NCBI GenBank assembly: GCA_030803735.1
Contig: JAURUC010000001.1
Span: 4,402,001-4,466,000 of the forward strand
Origin: Actinopolyspora lacussalsi
GTDB lineage: Bacteria; Actinomycetota; Actinomycetes; Mycobacteriales; Pseudonocardiaceae
Direction: 5' to 3'
DNA length: 64,000 nucleotides
Shown here one piece after another: positions 16,234 to 25,369 of the stretch. Every line of letters begins with the position of its first letter. The stretch's first letter is position 1. The position numbers were made by a program, and so were the translations under genes. The notes beneath the pieces are model-generated. The model made no database searches. It worked only from the letters and a program-made list of their open reading frames with translations, and was not told the origin of the DNA.

Positions 16234-17070
16234 ATGACCAGTACACTCAACGCTCCGCGAACCGGAGCGCAACAGTCCGCGCCGGATCGCACCAACTGGC
16301 ACGGCGCCGGGGTGTGGACCCAGATCGTGGTGCTGACCGGCAGATCCTTACGCGCGGTTCTGAAAGATCCCCGAATAGTCGTCTTCAGCCTGCTGCAGCC
16401 GCTGATCATGCTGACCCTGTTCAGTCAGGTCTTCGGAAAGGCACTGATGTCGAGCATCCAGACCGGTAGTTACATCAACTACCTGATGCCCGCCATCCTG
16501 GTCACCACCGGCATCGGTGCCTCGCTGCAGTCCGGGGTGGGGCTGATCACCGACATGAAGAACGGTGTGCTCGGCAGATTCCGTTCACTGCCCATCAGAA
16601 TGGGCTCGGTGCTGCTGGCACGCAGCCTCGCCGACCTGTTCCGGACGGCGGTGCAACTGGTGATCCTGCTGGGGGCCGCCGCCGTGCTGTTCGGTTTCTC
16701 CCCGAAGGGCGGATTCCTCGGCACCTTCAGCGCGTGGTTGCTCGCGCTGCTGGTGAGCTGGTCGTTGACCTGGGTCTTCCTCGCGATCGCCTCGTGGGTC
16801 CGCAAGGAGGAGGTCATGCAGAGCGTCGGCTTCCTGGCCATGTTCCCGCTGATGTTCGCATCCAGCGCGTTCGTCCCGCTGGACGCGCTGCCCGACTGGT
16901 TGAGCATCGTCGCGCGCATCAACCCGCTGACCTACGCGGTCGATGCCTCCCGGGACCTGTCGCTGGCGATGCCGGTGGGAACCGGTGTGCTGTCCGCCGT
17001 GGGTACCAGCGCGGTGCTGCTGCTGGTCGGTGCCTTCTTCGCGGTGAAGGGATTCCGCCGCCCGCTGTGA
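16234..17070 (+). CDS. drrB: ABC-2 exporter permease, DrrB type
   Basis: 278 residues from ATG 16234; the upstream in-frame start at 16186 overlaps drrA and lacks a ribosome site. Six membrane segments, with the ABC-2 signature region YLMPAILVTTGIGASLQSG and the downstream SSAFVPLDALPDWL motif conserved in DrrB proteins. It would form the membrane pore for the adjacent ATPase. Its stop overlaps the start of the glycosyltransferase by four bases, so the three proteins are made together. Confidence 0.9.
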   Translation: MTSTLNAPRTGAQQSAPDRTNWHGAGVWTQIVVLTGRSLRAVLKDPRIVVFSLLQPLIMLTLFSQVFGKALMSSIQTGSYINYLMPAILVTTGIGASLQSGVGLITDMKNGVLGRFRSLPIRMGSVLLARSLADLFRTAVQLVILLGAAAVLFGFSPKGGFLGTFSAWLLALLVSWSLTWVFLAIASWVRKEEVMQSVGFLAMFPLMFASSAFVPLDALPDWLSIVARINPLTYAVDASRDLSLAMPVGTGVLSAVGTSAVLLLVGAFFAVKGFRRPL

Positions 17071-18302
17071 CACTCCGAACCACACGCGACGAAGCGAGCA
17101 GGCACTTCGCGTTCGTCGGTCTCCCCGCGCCCGGACACGTCAATCCGAAGCTCGCGCTGGTGGAGGAGCTGGTCGGACGTGGCCACCGGGTCAGCTATGT
17201 GACCGGCCCCGAAGCGGTGCCCGCCGTTCGAGCGGCGGGTGCCGAGCCCGTCTCGGTCTCGCTGCGGCTACCCGACCCGCCGCCGACCGACGCTTCGACG
17301 GCGCCGGTGGCGGCGGTGTCGCGAATGGAGCGTTTCCTCGCCGACGTGCGGCAGAGCTTCCCGGCAATGCTGGAGCGGTTCGACGGGGACGTTCCCGACG
17401 TGGTGTGCTCCGACGCCGCCACTTCGATCGGACGCATGCTCGCCGAGAAGCTCCGGGTCGTCCACACCGCGCTGCTGCCCGGTTTCGCGAGCAACGAACG
17501 GTTCTCACTGCGCGGCATGTTCACCGAGCAGCTGCCGAGCGCGTTCGATCCGAACAATCCCTTACTGCGTGACTTCGGGCAACGCATGCGGGCGTTCGCC
17601 GAGCGCTACGGGGTGAGCTTCGACTTCCACTCGATGATGTCCGACGCCGGTGATCCGCTGAACCTCGTCTTCCTCCCCAAGGAGTTCCAGATCGAGGCGG
17701 ACGGCTTCGACGAGCGGTTCGTCTTCCTCGGCCCCATGATCGGCGGTCGTGCGGCGAGGGAACGGTGGCGGCCCGCCGATCCGGACAAGCCCCTGCTGTT
17801 CGTCTCGCTGGGGACTCTCGGCCACGAACGGGTGGATTTCTACCGCAGGTGCATCGAGGCGTTCGGGGACGGTGCCTGGCAGGTGGCGATGTCCATCGGT
17901 GATCGCGTCGATCCGGCCGAACTGGGAGAAGTGCCCGAGAACTTCGAGGTTCGGCCCGGTTTTCCGCAGACCGCGGTGCTGCGCGCGTCCAACGTGTTTC
18001 TGACGCACGCCGGGATGAACTCCACGATGGAGGCGCTGCACTACGGAGTTCCCATGGTAACCGTCCCGGGGCTGCTCGAACAGGAGCTCAACGCCGACCG
18101 CGTGACGCGGCTGGACGCGGGCCGTCGGCTCGATCCGAACGCCTCGCCCCGACTGCTCCGCGAGACGGTCGACGAGGTCGCCGGGGACGACACCGTGCTG
18201 GCGGGAGTGCGCGGGTTGCGTGACCTGGTGCGCGGTTACGGTGGCGCCGCGGCCGGTGCCGACGCGTTGCGGGACCTGCTCGCGGAGCGGGACTCCGGCT
18301 GA
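17067..18302 (+). CDS. Macrolide-type UDP-glycosyltransferase (MGT/OleD-like)
   Basis: 411 residues from GTG 17067, overlapping drrB by ATGA-type coupling (GTGA). GT-B fold, GT1 family. The N-terminal acceptor domain opens with FAFVGLPAPGHVNPKLALVEELVGRGH, typical of the MGT group. The C-terminal nucleotide-sugar signature is visible: VFLTHAGMNSTMEALHYGVPMVTVPG (about residues 310-335) with following E-Q-x-L-N-A. Relatives inactivate macrolides by adding glucose. Together with drrAB and TetR this looks like a drug modification plus efflux cassette, either self-protection or environmental resistance; no biosynthetic genes adjoin it. Confidence 0.87.
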   Translation: MTLRTTRDEASRHFAFVGLPAPGHVNPKLALVEELVGRGHRVSYVTGPEAVPAVRAAGAEPVSVSLRLPDPPPTDASTAPVAAVSRMERFLADVRQSFPAMLERFDGDVPDVVCSDAATSIGRMLAEKLRVVHTALLPGFASNERFSLRGMFTEQLPSAFDPNNPLLRDFGQRMRAFAERYGVSFDFHSMMSDAGDPLNLVFLPKEFQIEADGFDERFVFLGPMIGGRAARERWRPADPDKPLLFVSLGTLGHERVDFYRRCIEAFGDGAWQVAMSIGDRVDPAELGEVPENFEVRPGFPQTAVLRASNVFLTHAGMNSTMEALHYGVPMVTVPGLLEQELNADRVTRLDAGRRLDPNASPRLLRETVDEVAGDDTVLAGVRGLRDLVRGYGGAAAGADALRDLLAERDSG

Positions 18303-18316
18303 GACCGGAACGCGAG

Positions 18317-18349
18317 CACCCGCCCGGAAGCGGCTGCTCCGAGCGGGTG
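18317..18349 (+). terminator. Hairpin between convergent genes
   Basis: CACCCGC at 18317-18323 pairs with GCGGGTG at 18343-18349, with an inner CGGA/TCCG extension. It sits 15 bases after the glycosyltransferase stop and before the end of the convergent GH64 gene. No T-run, so it may act in either direction or need a factor. Confidence 0.5.
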
Positions 18350-18384
18350 GTCGATCCGTCTTCACGGTTGTCGGAACGGCTGCC

Positions 18385-19548
18385 TCACATCGGGGTGAGC
18401 GTCAGCGTGGCGGAACTCGCCTGCGTGTCCTGGATGTAGGACGCGAAACCGGCCACGTCATCGAAGGCGAAGCCGTATGCCTTGCCATCGACCGTGTTGG
18501 CGTGCATCGCCTTCGCGTAGTGGTTCGTCACCGAGTGGTTGTAGAAGTCCGCCGGATCAGCGGCGGGCTGCGAGGTGACGTTGTGCAGGTTGGACCGGTT
18601 GAGCCCGGAGGCCAGGATCGCCGCCACCGGACCTCTCGGGGCCGCACCCGCCGCGAGCGCACCATCGCAGAACAGCACGTCACGGGTGCTCGGCCGGTCG
18701 AACGCCCCGACGTCGCCGTCGAAGACGAACCGGTCACCGGAGACCGAGCCGTGGTAGACACCGGTGCCGATGTCCACGGTCATCGTGCTCGAACGGTACT
18801 TCTCCCACACCTGGTCGATGTAGGAGTCGAAGTAGGTGTCGGAGAAGTTGCCCAGGTCAAGTGCGTGGCCGGGAGCGACGATCCGGTAGTCGCCCTGCCG
18901 CAGGTTCTCGAAACCGGGGGCGGAGGTGACGCTGGAGAAGATCCGATCGCGGCCACCCGCTTCGAGCGTCCCGGTGGTCTGGTCCGAGGCACCCACCAGC
19001 CGGATGGAGGAGGGCACGCTGAACATGTCCACCATCGTGGTGTTGCAGTACATGCCGGTGTCGTTGAGCGTGAACTCGAAGGTGTCGTGCAGCACCGTGT
19101 TGCTCGGATCGCTGGGCACCCAGCCCGCCGGGTACTGCAGCGCCGGTTGACCGTTGCCGCTCTCGACCACCTTGAACTTGAGCTCGCCGCCCAGGGCGAA
19201 ATAGATGCGTCCCGACATGGCGGGCAGGCTGATCGTGGTGTCGCCGCTGTTGTTCAGCGGAATTCCGTAGTGGGCGTAACCGTCCGAACCGTTGTCGGAG
19301 AACGAGATCGGCACTCTCCGGCCGTCGGGGGTCACCCGAACCTGCTGGCCCGACTGGTCGACTCCGACGATGTAGAGCGAGATCGAGGTGTTGGCGAAGT
19401 TGCCGGTGTGGTTGGCGATCGTCAGTGGTAGCGGCACGGCGGCGGCGGTGGTTCGTGGCCGTGCCGCCGCGATGGCGCCGCTGCCCAGTACCGGTGCCGC
19501 CAGCGCCGCAGTGGAAAGTCCCCCCAGGAATGTTCTCCTGCTGAACAA
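18385..19548 (-). CDS. Tat-secreted GH64 beta-1,3-glucanase
   Basis: 387 residues from a TTG at 19548. The choice rests on AAAGGAGG four bases upstream and a clean signal peptide that begins at once: LFSRRTFLGGLSTAALAAPVLG, a twin-arginine Tat motif with cleavage probably after AAA near residue 35. The mature part matches GH64, beta strands with thaumatin-like topology, including FEFTLNDTGMYCNTTMVDMFSVP and GFENLRQGDYRIVAPGH. GH64 enzymes release laminaripentaose from beta-1,3-glucans such as fungal or algal cell walls. Secreted folded. No carbohydrate-binding module is attached. Single gene, convergent with the resistance cassette. Confidence 0.82.
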   Translation of the reverse strand: MFSRRTFLGGLSTAALAAPVLGSGAIAAARPRTTAAAVPLPLTIANHTGNFANTSISLYIVGVDQSGQQVRVTPDGRRVPISFSDNGSDGYAHYGIPLNNSGDTTISLPAMSGRIYFALGGELKFKVVESGNGQPALQYPAGWVPSDPSNTVLHDTFEFTLNDTGMYCNTTMVDMFSVPSSIRLVGASDQTTGTLEAGGRDRIFSSVTSAPGFENLRQGDYRIVAPGHALDLGNFSDTYFDSYIDQVWEKYRSSTMTVDIGTGVYHGSVSGDRFVFDGDVGAFDRPSTRDVLFCDGALAAGAAPRGPVAAILASGLNRSNLHNVTSQPAADPADFYNHSVTNHYAKAMHANTVDGKAYGFAFDDVAGFASYIQDTQASSATLTLTPM

Positions 19549-19875
19549 GGTGCCTCCTTTGGTCGGGCCGCGGTAACGGCCCTCATGCGGTCCAGACCAG
19601 TGTGCTGCCGCCGGAACCGATCCAGCATTACGTCGATCCGGCGCTGTCGATGGCACGTCCGGCAGAGGCGAAAAGTGCCACCCGAACGTTCCCGAGGGGA
19701 CAGTGTCCTCCGTCAGCAGCTGCTTTCCCCGAAAGTCGCGCCGTTCGGGTCCGCCATCTCGGCGGCCAACCACCCCCGGTCGTGGCGAAAGGTTTCGCGG
19801 GGGCGGCCATCAGGTCCTCGTCTTCGATGCCGCTTCGCGGCCATGGCCCCCGGGGGCTGTCCCTTGACGCCGCAC

Positions 19876-19900
19876 GGCGATTTCGCGAGAAATTGACGCC
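19876..19900 (+). repeat. Dispersed hairpin repeat, copy 2
   Basis: Outer arms GGCG/CGCC, inner arms ATTTC/GAAAT, loop GCGA, 3-base bulge TGA on the 3' side. Intergenic, upstream of the decarboxylase gene. Confidence 0.8.
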
Positions 19901-19953
19901 GACCGGTCGTGCTCCCCTGCTCCTGTCAGCGCAGTGTCAGCGTCGAATCAAGC

Positions 19954-19974
19954 CGCGTTGTTAAACACAACGCG
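19954..19974. promoter_or_regulatory. Perfect inverted repeat upstream of decarboxylase
   Basis: CGCGTTGT and ACAACGCG separated by TAAAC, about 113 bases before the ATG at 20088. It is AT-richer than its surroundings. Candidate operator; the binder is unknown. Confidence 0.45.
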
Positions 19975-20087
19975 TAATCCCTGCCCCGGAGGGTAGTACC
20001 GCATTCCTCCGTGCGGGGGCACTCTCATCTGATCGCGTCCGGGACGGTCCAGCCGATGCTGCCCGCCCCGGACCGGAGGAAATCCGA

Positions 20088-22061
20088 ATGACACGTAACA
20101 CGGTTCTGCTCGTGGCGGGCGAACGGCTGACCGGATTCTCGGAGCGGATCGATCGGCTCGTGGCGGAATTGGCCGAGCGAGGTCACGAGGTCCGCCTGCG
20201 GTATCCGACTTCGGAACCCACCTACGCCGGGCAGCCGGTGGTGCGGCCGACGTTCTTCGACGCCCTGCGTGACTACGGGCGTTCCGGCGCCGAATCCTGG
20301 CACAGCCCGGCACACTCCGGTGGGCGTGCCTTCACCAGGACGGATCTCGGTGCCGAGTTCGCCGACTACCTCGGTTCGGAGGTGCCACGCACCGATCTTT
20401 CGGTCTCGGTCCCGCGCTTCGGCTCGTTGCTGGACTCTACCGGACCGATCGGTGATGCCGAGCGAGCCGCGGCGCGTGTTTTCGGGGCCGACGAGACGTT
20501 CTTCGTGCTGAACGGGAGTTCCGGAGCCAACCGCACCATCATGCACAGCTGCCTGGCCCGTGGGGACCGGGCGCTGCTCGACCGCAACTGCCACAAGTGC
20601 GTCTGCGACGGCGCCACGCTGACCGGAGCTCTGCCGGTTTACCTGCCCACCCAACGCAACGGTTACGGCCTCAGCGGGCCGATTCCACCGGAGGAACTGC
20701 GGCGCCATGCTGTCTCGGGCGAGGCGGCGTACGCCGTAGTAACGAACTCCACCTACGACGGGATCTGCTACGACACCACCCGGGTGGCCGAGCTGCTCGG
20801 CGATTCGGTCGACGACCTCCACTTCGACGAGGCGTGGTTCGCACACGCCGCGTTCCACCCGGTCTACCGCGATCGCTACGCCATGGCCCTCGCGGGCAAG
20901 GTCGGTGTGCCACGCGTGTACGCGGCGCAGTCGACTCACAAAATGCTCGCGGCGCTGTCCCAGAGCGCGATGATCCATATCGGTGTTCCGGAGGGCGAGG
21001 CTCCGGACAGCCACCGCTTCAACCTCACCTACGCCATGCACGCCTCCACCTCACCGTCCTACCCCATGATCGCCGGACTCGACGTCGCCTCGGCCATGCT
21101 GGACGGCGGTTCCGGTTCCACCATGCTGGACGAGGTGCTCGACGAGGCGATCGGTTTCCGCCAGGAAGTGGCCGGGTACGCCGCCGACTCCGCCGAGAGT
21201 GGGACGGGGTGGTTCTTCGGCGTGTGGCAGCCACCAACAGTGGAGGTTTCCGAATCCGGGCAGCTGGTTCCGCTGCACCGCGTCTCTCCGGAACTGTTGC
21301 GCTCCGAACCCCGGTGCTGGTCACTGGAACCGGGGGCCGAGTGGCACGGTTTCACCGAACTCGAAGAGGGTTACGCGCTGCTCGACCCCTGCAAGGTGAC
21401 CCTGCTGTCTCCCGGCTGCGATCAACGGGGTCGGTTCGAGGAGACCGGACTCCCCGCCAAGATCGTGGCGCGCTGTCTCGCCGAGCGAGGCATCGTCGTC
21501 GAGAAAACCGGGCACTACACGTTGCTGTTGCTGTTCACCCTGGGCACCACGGCCGAGAAACGACAGCGTCTTTCCGGGGCGCTGCGGGACGTCAAACTCG
21601 CCTACGACACCGATGCGCCGCTGTCCGAAGTGCTGCCCACTCTGGTGGACGAGCACCCCGAACGCTACGGCGGCGAAACCCTGCGCGGACTGGCGCACGG
21701 GATGCACGAGCGGCTGCGGAGCCACGGGTTACCCGAACTGCTGGAACGGGCCTACACCAACCTGCCGCGCCGACCCCGCACCCCCGCCGACGCGCACGAC
21801 GAGATCGTCCGCGGGCGTACCGCACAGGTACCGCTGGGGCGGTTGGACGGCCACATCGCCGCGAACATGGTGGTTCCCGTCCCACCCGGTGTCCCGATCC
21901 TGATGCCGGGTGAGGAGACCGGGGACTCCGAGGGCGACTTCCTGCGCTACCTGGTGGCACTGCGGGATTTCGACCGCGCTTTTCCCGGATTCGAGCACGA
22001 CATCCACGGCATCGACCGCGACGATTCCGGCGAATACCACGTCGACTGCCTACTCCCGTAA
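20088..22061 (+). CDS. PLP-dependent Orn/Lys/Arg-type decarboxylase
   Basis: 657 residues; GGAGGA precedes the ATG. Fold-type I decarboxylase of the ornithine/lysine/arginine group: a short N-terminal wing-like region (1-120), the PLP domain with the glycine-rich phosphate site FFVLNGSSGANRTIM (about 140), the cofactor Asp in DDLHFDEAWFAHAAFHP (about 245) and the Schiff-base Lys in AQSTHKML (about 285), and a C-terminal domain from about residue 520. Slightly shorter than the ~715-755 residues of enterobacterial enzymes. Product would be cadaverine, putrescine or agmatine; the substrate cannot be read from sequence by eye. No transporter or siderophore partner adjoins it. Confidence 0.83.
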   Translation: MTRNTVLLVAGERLTGFSERIDRLVAELAERGHEVRLRYPTSEPTYAGQPVVRPTFFDALRDYGRSGAESWHSPAHSGGRAFTRTDLGAEFADYLGSEVPRTDLSVSVPRFGSLLDSTGPIGDAERAAARVFGADETFFVLNGSSGANRTIMHSCLARGDRALLDRNCHKCVCDGATLTGALPVYLPTQRNGYGLSGPIPPEELRRHAVSGEAAYAVVTNSTYDGICYDTTRVAELLGDSVDDLHFDEAWFAHAAFHPVYRDRYAMALAGKVGVPRVYAAQSTHKMLAALSQSAMIHIGVPEGEAPDSHRFNLTYAMHASTSPSYPMIAGLDVASAMLDGGSGSTMLDEVLDEAIGFRQEVAGYAADSAESGTGWFFGVWQPPTVEVSESGQLVPLHRVSPELLRSEPRCWSLEPGAEWHGFTELEEGYALLDPCKVTLLSPGCDQRGRFEETGLPAKIVARCLAERGIVVEKTGHYTLLLLFTLGTTAEKRQRLSGALRDVKLAYDTDAPLSEVLPTLVDEHPERYGGETLRGLAHGMHERLRSHGLPELLERAYTNLPRRPRTPADAHDEIVRGRTAQVPLGRLDGHIAANMVVPVPPGVPILMPGEETGDSEGDFLRYLVALRDFDRAFPGFEHDIHGIDRDDSGEYHVDCLLP

Positions 22062-22069
22062 CCCGGCGC

Positions 22070-22094
22070 GGCGATTTCGCGAGAAATTGACGCC
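22070..22094 (+). repeat. Dispersed hairpin repeat, copy 3
   Basis: Same 25-base structure as copy 2, including the TGA bulge. It fills the 44-bp gap between two convergent genes, where a bidirectional terminator would be expected. Confidence 0.8.
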
Positions 22095-22105
22095 GACCGT
22101 GCGGA

Positions 22106-22645
22106 TCATCGCTCCTCCGGTCGACGGACCTCGAACAGGAAGCACCCGAACTCCACCGCTCTGACGTGCACCAGCGCTGCCCCGGAATCCGCCAGCAATT
22201 CGGCCGCGACACTCTCCGAGAACCACGTACGTTCGGGGGAGTCCAGCAAGCGACCACTCAGTATTCGACCGTCCACGTCGTACACGCGCAGCACGCGGCG
22301 TTCGCCCCGGAGTTCCTCGGGCCATGTAGCGGATTCCGGTCCGCGACAGGGTTCGGCGTGGATGAATACCGGCCCGATCTCGTCGTACGCACCGGGTACG
22401 GCACCGGTGGCGGCAGCCCACCTGTGCAGTGGAGCGTAGGAAACCAGCATGATGCGGTCTCCTCGTCGTGCACGTCGCAGACAACAGCGTAGCGGTGCCC
22501 CTTTCCGCTGGGTTTCGGTCAGGAGTTCGGGCGACTGCCCGGAATCGTCGTGCTCACGCAGTTCGGCGAGTACTCCGGTTGCGATGGGACTCACCCGCGG
22601 TCCTGTTGCCGTCATGCGTTCATCGTCGCCATCGGGCGTCTCCAC
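22106..22645 (-). CDS. DUF1203 domain protein
   Basis: Up to 179 residues. The start is uncertain: GTG 22645, ATG 22615 or a later GTG are all without a strong ribosome site, and the conserved part begins near TGVLAELREHDD. DUF1203 features: a basic segment (PLRCCLRRARRGDRIMLVSYAP), GPVFIHAEPC, and VYDVDGRILSGRLLD near the middle. Family members are small cytosolic proteins of unknown function. Convergent with the decarboxylase and followed on the same strand, upstream, by the fcs gene. Confidence 0.7.
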   Translation of the reverse strand: METPDGDDERMTATGPRVSPIATGVLAELREHDDSGQSPELLTETQRKGAPLRCCLRRARRGDRIMLVSYAPLHRWAAATGAVPGAYDEIGPVFIHAEPCRGPESATWPEELRGERRVLRVYDVDGRILSGRLLDSPERTWFSESVAAELLADSGAALVHVRAVEFGCFLFEVRRPEER

Positions 22646-22723
22646 TGCCGGCGGGAATCCGTCGTCGTGGTCAGTACCACCCGACGAGCCGGCACACCTC
22701 GTTCCCAGGCAATCCGATGGGTT

Positions 22724-24241
22724 TCAGCCGTCCGCTCGGCGGATCGCCTGCTTGTCCACCTTGCCGGTGGCGCCACGCGGCAGTTCGTCCACGAGATCGA
22801 TCCGTTTCGGAACCTTGTATCCGCCGAGTCGTCCGGCGAGGAACTCGGCGAGTTGGCCGGTTTCGACGGGGCTCTCGGCGCCGACGACGACCGCCGCCCT
22901 GCCCACTTCGCCCCAGACGGGGTCCGGCACCCCGACCACGGCGGCTTCCACGACGGCGGGATGCTCGTGCAACACCGACTCGATCTCCGCCGGATACACG
23001 TTCTCCCCGCCGGAGACGAACATGTCCTTGATCCGACCCACGATGCGGTGAACACCGTCCTCGTCGACAGTGGCCAGATCGCCGGAGCGGAACCAGCCGT
23101 CCGCGGTGAAGGCGTTCGCGCTCTCCTCGGGGCGTTGCCAGTATCCGTCCACCACATTCGGTCCCGCCACCAGTATCTCGCCAGGCTCGTCGACCGAAGG
23201 TGTCGTGCCGTCGATCCGTTCGAGGCGTACGTCGCTGAAGAACGCCGGTTTGCCCGCGCAGCCGATCCGCTCGGCACTCTCGGCGGCGCTCTGCAGCAGC
23301 ACGCCGGGGGACGCTTCGGTCATGCCGTATCCCTGCATGAGGGGCAGCCCTCGGGCACTGTAGCGGCGGATGAGCTCCGGTGGCACCGGAGCGCCACCGC
23401 ACAGCAGGAAACGCAGGCTCGACAGGTCCGCCTCCGGCCAGCGCGGAGAACGACTCAACGCGTCGAACATGGTCGGGACTCCGAACGCCAGCGTGACCCG
23501 GAACCGCTCGATCAGGTCGAAGGTGGTCTCGACGTCGAATCTTTCCTCCAACACCACCGTTCCGCCCTTGAGCAGCGTGGGCAGACAGGTCATCCCCAGT
23601 GCCGCGCTGTGGAACAGCGGAGCGTTGAGCAGGGTGACCTCGGTGCTGCTCATGTCCACGTCGACCAGGACGTTGAGCGCGTTCCAGACGGCGTTGCGGT
23701 GGCTCACCCTCGCGCCTTTCGGACGCCCGGTGGTGCCCGAGGTGTAGAGGACGAGCGCCGTTTCCTCGGCAGCGACGGGTTCGTCGCGGAAGTCGTTCGA
23801 CGCGGCCGAGATCAGGCTCTCGACGTCTTCCCGCGGGGCGTCTTCCTCGGTGGTGGCGATCAGCAGCAGGTCGGGAACACGCTCCCGGAGCGATCGGGCC
23901 GTTTCGGTGTGCCGCCGGTCGTACACGAGCACTCCGGCACCGCAGTCGTGCAGTGTGAACGTCAGTTCCGCCTCGGCCAGCCTGGTGTTCAGCGGCACGA
24001 ATACGGCCCCCAACGTTCCCGCCGCGAACAGCGTTTCCAACAACGCCGGATGGTTCGGGCCAAGATAGGCGATGCGGTCACCCCTGCCCACTCCCCGCTC
24101 CTGCAGGCCGTTGGCCAGGGCATGTATCCGCCCGCACAACTCGCGGTAGGTGCGGGTGCGCCCCCGGTGGATCAAGGCCGTCTTGTCCGGTGTGCCGCGG
24201 GCGCGTCTGACCGGCCAGGATCCCAGTCCCTGATTGCGCAT
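22724..24241 (-). CDS. fcs: Hydroxycinnamoyl (feruloyl)-CoA synthetase, AMP-forming
   Basis: 505 residues. Adenylate-forming enzyme: P-loop-like YTSGTTGRPKG (about residue 166), QGYGMTEASP (about 300), WFRSGDLATVDEDG (about 385), GRIKDMFVSGGENVYP hinge, and the catalytic C-terminal Lys in PRGATGKVDK. The specificity comes from context: it lies 95 bp downstream of a clear hydroxycinnamoyl-CoA hydratase-lyase gene on the same strand, so it should load CoA onto ferulate, p-coumarate or caffeate in the cytosol. Ribosome site GAGAGG is about 9 bases upstream of ATG. A generic fatty acyl-CoA ligase is the alternative from sequence alone. Confidence 0.8.
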   Translation of the reverse strand: MRNQGLGSWPVRRARGTPDKTALIHRGRTRTYRELCGRIHALANGLQERGVGRGDRIAYLGPNHPALLETLFAAGTLGAVFVPLNTRLAEAELTFTLHDCGAGVLVYDRRHTETARSLRERVPDLLLIATTEEDAPREDVESLISAASNDFRDEPVAAEETALVLYTSGTTGRPKGARVSHRNAVWNALNVLVDVDMSSTEVTLLNAPLFHSAALGMTCLPTLLKGGTVVLEERFDVETTFDLIERFRVTLAFGVPTMFDALSRSPRWPEADLSSLRFLLCGGAPVPPELIRRYSARGLPLMQGYGMTEASPGVLLQSAAESAERIGCAGKPAFFSDVRLERIDGTTPSVDEPGEILVAGPNVVDGYWQRPEESANAFTADGWFRSGDLATVDEDGVHRIVGRIKDMFVSGGENVYPAEIESVLHEHPAVVEAAVVGVPDPVWGEVGRAAVVVGAESPVETGQLAEFLAGRLGGYKVPKRIDLVDELPRGATGKVDKQAIRRADG

Positions 24242-24336
24242 GTGCGTTCACCTCTCCCGAGCGTGCGACCGTGCACGATCCGACCGGAGTCGTCCGGGTG
24301 AACTCCGGTGGACTCGTCGTGTGGCTGGGCTCGTCG

Positions 24337-25188
24337 TCATGCCTCCTGCTCGTATGAGCCGAGACCCGGCCGGTATGTCTTGTCGTCCAGGAACCGCTTG
24401 AGACCTTGCTGCTTGCCCCGCTCGGGATCGTGGCCGGTAGTCGCGTCCAGTTTGGCGTAGAGGTATTCCTCGGCCTGGTCCCAGGAGAGCTGCCGCGCCT
24501 TCTTGAACCCGACCTTGGCCGCCCGCAGCACGTGGGTGTTCATCCCCGCGAGCTTGCTCGCCACCTCCACGGTGCGGGTACGCAGCCGCTCGGCGGGAAC
24601 CGCCTCGTTGACCAGGCGCATTCGTTCCGCGTGGCGACCGTCGAAGGTTTCCCCGGTCATGACGAACCACAGCGCGTCCCTGGCCGGAACGGTTTCGGCC
24701 AGCGCGCGCGAGACGAGTCCGCCGGGTGGAATGCCCCAGTTGACCTCCGAAAGGCCGAACGTCGCGTCCTCCGCGGTGATCGCCAGGTCACAGCACACCA
24801 GCGGGGTGAACGCGCCGCCGAAGCACCATCCGTTGACCATCGCGATGGTGGGTTTGGCGAAGTGGATCAGACGTCGCCACTGCCATTCGGCGCTCTCGCG
24901 GCGGGTCCGGTTCTCCACGTGCGGCGGCGCGTCCTCCACTTCCCGGAAGTACTCCTTGAGGTCCATACCCGCGGACCAGGCCTGGCCGTTTCCGGTCAAC
25001 ACCACCACGCGGACCCGCTCGTCGGCTTCGAGTCGTTCCAGTGCCCGGGTCATCTCGCGATTGAGCGTCGGGTTCATCGCGTTGCGCTTCTCGGGCCGGT
25101 CGAACGAGAGCCAGCCGATCCCGGAGTCGTCGACCTCGACCCCGACGGTTTCGTAGCGGTTCGTGACGGATTCGCTCCTGGTGGACAC
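24337..25188 (-). CDS. ech: p-Hydroxycinnamoyl-CoA hydratase-lyase (vanillin-forming)
   Basis: 283 residues from GTG 25188 with GAGGAG about 7 bases upstream. Crotonase fold with blocks closely matching Pseudomonas feruloyl-CoA hydratase-lyase: NRPEKRNAM-type FDRPEKRNAMNPTLNREM, AWSAGMDLKEYFREV, KPTIAMVNGWCFGGAF, TFGLSEVNWGIPPGGLVS (containing the catalytic Glu), and C-terminal EEYLYAKLD and FLDDKTYRPGLGSY. The reaction hydrates feruloyl-CoA and cleaves it to vanillin plus acetyl-CoA (4-hydroxybenzaldehyde from coumaroyl-CoA). First gene of ech-fcs. No vanillin dehydrogenase is in the window. Confidence 0.93.
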   Translation of the reverse strand: MSTRSESVTNRYETVGVEVDDSGIGWLSFDRPEKRNAMNPTLNREMTRALERLEADERVRVVVLTGNGQAWSAGMDLKEYFREVEDAPPHVENRTRRESAEWQWRRLIHFAKPTIAMVNGWCFGGAFTPLVCCDLAITAEDATFGLSEVNWGIPPGGLVSRALAETVPARDALWFVMTGETFDGRHAERMRLVNEAVPAERLRTRTVEVASKLAGMNTHVLRAAKVGFKKARQLSWDQAEEYLYAKLDATTGHDPERGKQQGLKRFLDDKTYRPGLGSYEQEA

Positions 25189-25271
25189 CGGACACTCCTC
25201 ACACGAGTGACGGGTTGGGGCCCACTCCCACGGGGCGAGTGCCGGCCCCTACCGAACCAATGACAAAATTA

Positions 25272-25286
25272 ATCAGGTACCCTGAT
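25272..25286. promoter_or_regulatory. Putative MarR operator upstream of ech
   Basis: Inverted repeat ATCAGG-TAC-CCTGAT, 84 bp upstream of the ech GTG, in an AT-rich stretch. The same 15-bp layout occurs upstream of the marR gene at 25962-25976. Probable site for the MarR protein at 25370-25882. Confidence 0.7.
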
Positions 25287-25369
25287 AATGAATAAGTCGT
25301 GCGGATGCCGCAAGACTCCACTCGGGGGACCTCGACGCCCGGAGGCGTGGATCCGCCAACCGGGTGGGG

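Larger units (their letters stand above)
19549..20087. other. Intergenic stretch between divergent genes
   Basis: About 540 bases. No credible gene. It holds hairpin repeat copy 2 (19876-19900), a perfect inverted repeat (19954-19974), and presumably both divergent promoters. Confidence 0.5.
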
